Origin: Macrotrachela quadricornifera | Taxonomy: Eukaryota > Rotifera > Eurotatoria > Philodinida > Philodinidae | Direction: 5' to 3' | Length of the DNA: 64,000 nt | NCBI GenBank assembly: GCA_022393335.1 | Contig: JAJEKB010020160.1 | Coordinates: 267,370-331,369, forward strand | Shown here: positions 57,321-64,000 of the stretch, piece by piece | Numbering within the stretch: the stretch's first letter is position 1 | Layout: each line of letters begins with the position of its first letter | Position numbers and translations under genes: made by a program | Notes under the pieces: generated by a model | The model's input: the letters and a program-made list of their open reading frames with translations, nothing else | The model's database searches: none | Told to the model about the DNA's origin: nothing

Positions 57321-58557
57321 ATGCTGGTTCTATTAGCTATATCTACAATCTTGTGTAATACATTTATACAAGCTATCCCCTCAGTCTCTTTTTTCTATCC
57401 AAAAACTTTAACTGTAACAACTTGTACGGATGGTTCCTCATGGACAAAATGGTTTAATTCTTCAACACCAAAAACTGAGCAAGAATTTGATCAAGAAATT
57501 CTTTCAGCAATTCAAGAAAAATATGGTCGTGATATATGTGCAATACCTCAAGGTATTCAAGCCCAAACAGTAACTCCACTTAGAACGGATATTAGTTATG
57601 GAGCATCATGGAAAGCAATGAATGGTTTAATTACTGCATTTATTTCACGTACTCCTGCTGTTGATTTTCATGTACGATTTTGTTGTAAAAATAGTGATTT
57701 CATACCAACAACTACAACAGCACCAAGACCTATTATTAGTAATGCATGTGGTCGACCACAAATAAAACCTTCAACAAAATTTACACGTGTTTTTGGTGGA
57801 TCACGTGCTATACCACATTCATGGCCATGGGTATGTTTGTAATTTTTACAAAAAAATGAATATTTTATTTCTTAAAATTTAGCAAGTTTTATATGAAGAA
57901 CAAAAACAATGTGAAACAAATAAAATATGTATAGATACATGTGGTGGAACATTACTTGATTCATATCATGTACTTACTGCTGCACATTGTATTAAAGGAA
58001 AAGATCTTGGAAATATTCGAATTAAAGCTGGTGTTCATAATAGACAAAATGATGAATCTGATACAAGACAAGAAAGAAGTCTTAATCAAATTTTTTTGCA
58101 TCCAGATTGGAATAGTGAAACATTAACAAATGATATGGCTATTCTTCGATTAAGTGAACCTGTTAAATTTAATCAATATGTTCAACCAGTATGTCTACCT
58201 GGTCCTGATCCTTCATATAATTCTGATGTAATTTTAATTGGTTGGGGAGCTGAACAAATGGGTGGAAATCCATATGATGAATTAAAACAAGCACGAGTTA
58301 AAGTTCTTAGTGAATGTGAAAAATATTGGAATTTATTTGATGAAGATAATCAAATATGTGTTGGACAACATATATCAGGTGATTCAGCATGTCAAGGTGA
58401 TAGTGGTGGTCCATTATTACAAGAATATAATGGTCAATGGGTTATACAAGGTGTTGCTAGTTTTATAGAAGAATGTAAAACAAATGGAGATTTTCCACCA
58501 AATGTTTATGTTAAAGTTTCAGCTTATTTAACTTGGATTAACACTATTATTCATTAA
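57321..58557 (+). CDS. Secreted serine protease (S1) with N-terminal WxxW domain
   Basis: Two exons, 57321-57830 and 57883-58557 (intron 52 bp), give 394 residues. A signal peptide covers about residues 1-18 (MLVLLAISTILCNTFIQA). Next is a domain starting SSWTKWFNSSTP and ending DFHVRFCC (about 34-118), which fits the WxxW domain known from mucins and extracellular invertebrate proteins. A Thr-rich linker and C143 precede the activation site R156/V157 (RVFGG). The catalytic triad is H205 (TAAHC), D254 (NDMAIL) and S344 (GDSGGP), all present, so it should be active after cleavage. The position equivalent to trypsin D189 is Ser (S338), one residue after D337. The SWG segment lining the S1 pocket is replaced by SFIEEC. 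Trypsin specificity is therefore doubtful; chymotrypsin-like or unusual specificity is more likely. Expected outside the cell, in digestion or defence. Confidence 0.95.
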
Positions 58558-59513
58558 ATAAATAAAAGTCATTTGAGAAAATAAACTTAATAAAGAAAAA
58601 ATCAATATTTAGATGTAGGTAATAAAATAAAATATGAAAGACTATAAACATATTTACCTTTATTCTAATTACCATATTCGATCTGATTCAGTTTTCATAG
58701 ACAGTTAACTTCTAATAAATGCACTTAATGACCTCAGATGGTCAACAAAGTAGTACCAAAGGGTAGCATTTGAATTAGTTTTTGAGGTGGTACTAGTAAA
58801 TAGCTATTTGATTTACAAAGAAAACTACAACAGTTTCGTGAAAGTCTTGTCCGATCTTTACTGTTTCGCATATCAATTGAGAAGCTGAAACCTGGTTCAA
58901 GACAGCAATCAGCAAGTTATTCGAAGCGCAAACTCGAACAAAAAGAGAGATCTACGTACAATATTGGCAAACAGTGTACTACCTACTATGCGAAAGGTAG
59001 AGGACAGCAGCTGGGAGCAGCGAGCTGTGCAGTGGCAAAGAAAATAAAAAATTTCTATTTTGACTATGATAAATTTTTTTGTCACCTATTGTTTAAGAAA
59101 AAAAATAAAAGAAAATGCTTTTCTATACAGTTTCTCATTAAACTATAGCGTGGCTCATATTTGGCTTTTTAAAAGCTAGATAATGCTATCAAAGGTTTTA
59201 AAGCTTTATTATTAAATCTTGACAATTTTGAAGAAACATATATTGAAAAGTATGGTTTTATCCTTCCAAAGCTGAATACCAAACTTTAAATCATAGTTTT
59301 ATGATTTCAAGATTATTCAAAAATTTTAATTTAATATCAGTATATTGCATCTATAATTTTATTTACAATCTGATAAATAATATAGAAAAAAAAAACATGC
59401 TATTTATATTGAATTATTGTCTGATTATAAAATTCAAGACAATTAAATGTTTAATGCCATCCTAATTGTCTAGAAAAAATAAAAAATTATATAGAAATAA
59501 ATTTTCTTTTTAT
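58558..59513. other. Intergenic, no recognisable gene
   Basis: This lies between the convergent 3' ends of the protease gene and the minus-strand gene. AATAAA overlaps the region just after the protease stop. A less AT-rich patch at 58,740-59,040 shows no tRNA-like or coding structure that I can support. Confidence 0.35.
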
Positions 59514-60487
59514 TTAACCTGTTTTTGATTTTGAATGAATTTTATTTATTTTTCTTGTAGGAAAACGAAATGATGGCGTACGATTTTCTTTATTCAATGT
59601 TGCAGTCTAGAAATCGAACAGATTTAAAAAAAAAAAAAATAATCTTTATTAATAAAAATAAATTTTTACATTATTTGTTGTAAAAGCAATTGAATCATTT
59701 GTTGGTGATAATGGTGTAAGTTCTTGATGATTTAAAAATTTTTCAAAACGTAATCGCCATGGACTTTTTACTTTTTTATTTGTTATTGTTGGTGTTATCT
59801 GATTATCCTAAGACAAAAAAAAAAAAAGAATTCTTTAAGAAATATTCAAAAGAAAAACTAACTATTATTGATGAAGATATATTTATTTGTTTAGTTTTTG
59901 TTGGTGTTGTATGTTTTTCAAGATTTTTAAATGTATTTGGTACAGTTGATGTTCCTGATGGTAATGAACATTTAATACCAGAATATTTTTCAATATTACG
60001 TAATGAACGTCGTTGAATATTTGATCGAGATATATCTAAATTTGAATTTGTTAATTTATCAGAATGAGAATTTGATGCTTTAAGAAATGAATTTGAAAGA
60101 TTATCTCGATTAGGTATATGTAATGATGATGTACGACGAATAGTTTTATTAGGTGTTAATAATTTTTCTGATTGTTTAATTATAGTTGATAAATTACTAA
60201 AACAAAAAAAAAACATATATATATATATATAAATAATTTATTTTCAATCATAAATTTTATTGATTTATTTACTTAATCGTATTATCTTGATGAGGAATTG
60301 ATGATAATTGAGATTTTATTTCTTTAGAATGAACAATTAAACTATTTAAAAATAAAAAAAAATTCATTTAATTAAATATAAAGATATTTATATACCGTTT
60401 TGAGTGTAAACGAGGTGGTAATGGAGGCATAACAGATGAATTATTATTATTATTAGTTTTTGATGATACTTCTCGTGTGATATTCAT
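59514..60487 (-). CDS. Protein of unknown function with KEN motif
   Basis: Five minus-strand exons: 60396-60487 (ATG at 60487-60485), 60273-60341, 59863-60196, 59670-59807 and 59514-59606. All introns are GT-AG with consistent phase, giving 241 residues and a stop at 59514-59516. The N-terminus has MPPLPPRLHSK, a proline motif that could bind SH3 or EVH1 domains. The middle is Ser/Asn-rich and basic with several TP/SP sites. Toward the end is KSPWRLRFEKFL followed by LTPLSP, and near the C-terminus LNKENRTPSFRF. KEN at 217-219 matches the degron recognised by the anaphase-promoting complex, so a cell-cycle-regulated protein is conceivable. I recognise no family; a rapidly evolving mitotic regulator is only a possibility. 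Confidence 0.8.
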
Positions 60488-63400
60488 GTTTTATAAGCAA
60501 ATAATATTTACTAGATTAGTTCTATGTATTTTTGAATTAGTAATAAGTCTTTGTTCGCGGTGAGATGAATTGATTTCGATTAATTTTATTTTCAATTTGA
60601 ATAGAATTAATGAAATAATATGAAAATTTAATAAGAAACAAAAAAAAAATTTGATTAAATATATTTAATAATTAAGATTATTTAATTAAAAAAAGATGGC
60701 GCTATTTATTAATTAGATTTTATTTTTATACATAAAATGATCTATCAGTAGATCATACTTCAAGGTAGTATAAAACTTCTTTTAGAAGAAAAAGAATTGA
60801 AAAAGTTGGATAATTAAAGATTTAAAAGAATAAAGCAAAATTCGATACAATAACAACAGTAGTTCTTTTTTCTTTCAACTTTAAATTAATTAGTGATCGA
60901 TAAATTTATTTAATAAATAAATCTGTTGAAGGCATATAGTTCAATTTATTTATTATTTAAAATAGTCTAATCTTATTAAGTCAGTATAATAATATCTCAT
61001 GCTAAAACGAGAAGTTTCGGAATTTCTGTGATAATATTACATAAATTGCGTAGAAATTTTCTTAAGATATTTTTTTCTGTAATTAAAAAAATTAATTATT
61101 AATCTACTATATGTTATTTATAAAAAACTAAGCTAGAAAATTAAGTCTTAAATTTAATAAAGATGATTATCTTATTGATTAGTTACAATTTATATTTTGA
61201 CATAAAATAAATATTTTAGGATATAGTCGTCAGCTTTTAATTGAAGAAAAAGCTATTTTAATAAAAAAAAAAAAGTTACGATTCTTTTTTTTTTTCTATT
61301 TTTCTTCTTTTTTTTTTTTCTTTTTCCAAGAATATGCACGTAGTTAATTTCCTTTAGTATGTTTGACGGTTTCATCTAAACATGCAAAGGTTTTTTTTTC
61401 TTTTTTTTCTTTTGATAAAGATGAGCTTTTTTTTTTCTTATCATCAGACATTTCTTAATCTTCAATTAAGCATCAATGACTAGTAGGCATTTTTTTTTAT
61501 AAACCATAGATTTATATTATTAGGTCGGTCATATAAATATAAAGCAAAGTTATCATGATAATCAATCAAGAAAGTAATCTTTTAGGATGTTCTGTCTATC
61601 TTTTTCTTCTTTTTTCTTTTTTTACTCTTTCTCCTTTTGTCATACTTTATTTCCTTAGTAAATGTAGTGTGCAAGTTTGACAAAAAAAGAAAAATAAGAA
61701 TACATCATAATAATAGACAAGTAGAAATAACCCTAACTATATTCATATAGTTGTTAATTAGTCCAATTTAATTAAATCGTCTTTGTATTTCCGCTATAAC
61801 TTCATTGCATCTATTGACAATATTCATACTTATTATACTGATGATACGAATGCAAGTATTCAATTCAATTACATCTGTAACATATATTAATGGCATCATC
61901 ATCATTATCATTATTATTATCATCATCATCATCATCATCATCGTCGTTCTCTTTGAGAGCAAAACAACTAAAACATCCGGATCATTTTTCATCCGTTCGC
62001 TTGAAAACATGTCTCGACATAGAGAAACGAAAGAAACATAGATGAAGAAAACTGAGCGAACATCTCATTTATCTCTTGTCTGCTTTCTCATTTGTTGATA
62101 GTCAAAACGACAATGGTTGTCCATTTTAAAAATCTATTAACAGATTTGCAGATGTAATAGTAGAAGTTGTAATGGTAGCATACAATAGAAAAAGACAGCT
62201 AGAGGCAATAACAAAACAAAAATGTTAGTAATCACACTGATGATGATAATGATGGAAAACGAGAAAAGAGCGAAGATAACTCTTTTTTTGTGTTCTTACT
62301 AGAGGAAAATGCAAACCTCGGTATTCATGCTTGTCTAGCTAGTTTAGCGAAAGCGAACGCATCGTTCATGCCACTTTTCTTTTTTTTTTTTCTTTTTTTA
62401 ACACGATTCTCTCGGTTTATTATAGTGAAAAACGCATAGAAAGACGTAGAGCGAGCGGAAGAAGGGGAGAGAGAGAGAGGGAAAGAAAAATGCAAGCTGC
62501 ACGAGACAGACAAGCAGGCTCATACGAACAAATGTCTTATTAAATGGAGTGAGGCAGCACTAGAAGCATACAGAAAGACAGCAGGCATGGAAGAGTAGAC
62601 GAGTAAAAGAAGAACTACTACAATAAAAGAAGAATATAAGTGAGAGAGAGAAAAATAAAGATGGAGTGCAACAGTTGTGTATGTTTCACTAGTTTGATTC
62701 ACACACACACCTATTGTAAGTATCATATAAAAGTTGATGAGAGTATTAGTATCTATGGAAACAGTAATATATATATATTATTATTTTGAAAAATAAAAAA
62801 AGTCAAATCGGAGAACATGTCAAGTAGATTCTCAAATAAATAAGATCTTGTTAATGAGTTAAACATAGTAGTTTAATTCTTTGAAAAAAAAAAGTACATC
62901 TTATAAAAAATTCTATTTCCGAGTTTGATAATTCAATATTCTCTTATATTTTTATATCAATATTATTGTATTATCATATTCAGATAAATAGATATATATA
63001 TATGAATAAAGTTTTATCGATAGAAAAAAATCAAAATCATTTTGTAGATATAGATCGTTGATATTCAATCTCATCAGTCAACCATCATTTAATTTGTTCT
63101 TTTCTTTATATTTATTCTTGCATGAAATTTTTCTATACTTATAGATTTTAATAAAAATTGCTTCTAAGTGTTCTATAAAATATATATATATATATATGCA
63201 AGAAGAAAACAAAATGTCTGCATTAGATAGATAGACAAAAAGAAAAAATATATATAATAACACACTAATTTTTCAATGTCTCCTATTTTGTATGTACGCA
63301 TGCCGGCTGTTTGTGATTCTCCTGGTTAATGACGAACATCATGATGACAAAGAGGAATGATTATGGGTGTGTTTATGGGGACCAGTACTTTAGTACTGTG

Positions 63401-64000
63401 CGATGTTGCCACTTGCATTTCTTGTGATTTAGAGAAACTACTGTCTCTCTCTCTCTCTCTCTTCCTTCTCATCGACATAAGCGAATTTTTTTCTTAGTCT
63501 CTATCTCTTCTTCTTCTTCTTTTTTTTCTTTTACTGTAGTGCACTATTACTATTATAGGAGGATGACAACAAACAACAACAACAAGAGCGATTCGCTGCC
63601 GCCACCACCATCACTGGTTCTGTCGTTTAATCATCATCGCTTTGTTTCGTCCGGACCCGCTGTTCCTCCGATCATCAACATTACTGTTACTGCCGTCTTC
63701 TCGTCGTTTTCATCGTTCTCAATGTTCCGACCATACGACTATTACTGCTGTTGCTGCTACTAGTCCTTCGTTTGACATTCACGATTCTTATCGATTCCTT
63801 TATTTTTCCTTGAAAAAAAAAAAAGAAAAACCGCGTGTCAATATATTTTGCTAACTGAAACAACGTGAAATTTCCATCTAACTACCAATGAATGTCAATT
63901 GGACAATGTCTTTTCTTCTTTATTCTTATCCAAGAACAAGTGTGAACTTGTAAATAGACAGATAGAAACAGAGAAAATAATCATTAGAATAAAAAGATTA
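60488..64000. other. Intergenic with microsatellites; possible 5' region of a gene beyond the edge
   Basis: No gene recognised. Simple repeats include an ATC/ATT tract at about 61,893-61,942, a GA run near 62,468, AT runs near 62,768 and 63,180, and a CT run near 63,443-63,462. The part 62,040-63,830 has more G and C than the rest. An open frame at 63,563-63,763 is built of Asn, Pro, Ser and Cys runs and is probably not coding. A palindrome CAGTACTTTAGTACTG lies near 63,383-63,398. Confidence 0.35.

Noticed and set aside
61768..62041. Frames with long Ile or Met runs
   Set aside because: Products of an ATC/ATT microsatellite.
63539..63854. Pro/Ser/Cys-rich frames near the right edge
   Set aside because: Low-complexity runs with no family or splice support; possibly a 5' UTR of a gene outside the window.
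1..64000. tRNA genes
   Set aside because: GGTTCGAA-like words occur in the 93-bp array and the hAT tips but never with a partner A box and cloverleaf stems at the right distance.

Overview
This is an AT-rich eukaryotic nuclear window, most likely from a bdelloid rotifer. The indications are very short introns (about 50-70 bp) with GT-AG ends, a secreted protease carrying an N-terminal WxxW domain, relics of lineage-expanded coiled-coil, F-box and RNI-type leucine-rich-repeat genes, and many different small DNA transposons. The taxon is an inference from gene style and remembered family patterns; the genus cannot be read from the sequence.

The window has two halves. Positions 1 to about 39,900 are a graveyard of mobile elements and broken genes. 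From the left: a decayed host gene split by a 1,660-bp Tc1/mariner-like element with 204-bp terminal repeats and a TA duplication; a roughly 4.5-kb array of about 48 copies of a 93-bp G-poor unit, with a much more decayed continuation to about 12.8 kb; a 1,411-bp non-autonomous hAT element with a perfect 8-bp target duplication; a 0.75-kb inverted-repeat element; a leucine-rich-repeat gene fragment built from exact 84-bp exon plus 55-bp intron units and cut by another hAT end; a mosaic of fold-back repeats (18.9-22.95 kb); an F-box exon; a TA-flanked MITE; piggyBac-type pieces flanked by TTAA; large fold-back palindromes; two convergent 5S rRNA genes inside an inverted duplication; and a badly broken GH31 alpha-glucosidase.

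Positions about 40,950 to 64,000 are ordinary gene space. Four intact multi-exon genes lie on the plus strand: a YEATS/AF9-like chromatin reader (40,985-44,389), a tandem doublecortin-domain protein (48,002-50,855), an arrestin-domain protein with a PPxY motif (51,616-52,738) and a WxxW-plus-S1 serine protease (57,321-58,557). One intact minus-strand gene of unknown function carries a KEN motif (59,514-60,487). A coiled-coil pseudogene (54,545-57,092) sits among them and holds a precise piggyBac-type MITE. These genes do not form an obvious pathway. The rest is AT-rich intergenic DNA with microsatellites.

I saw no tRNA gene, CRISPR array or telomeric repeat. The strongest candidates for something undescribed are the 93-bp array, the exact exon-intron tandem units and the palindromic 5S pair.
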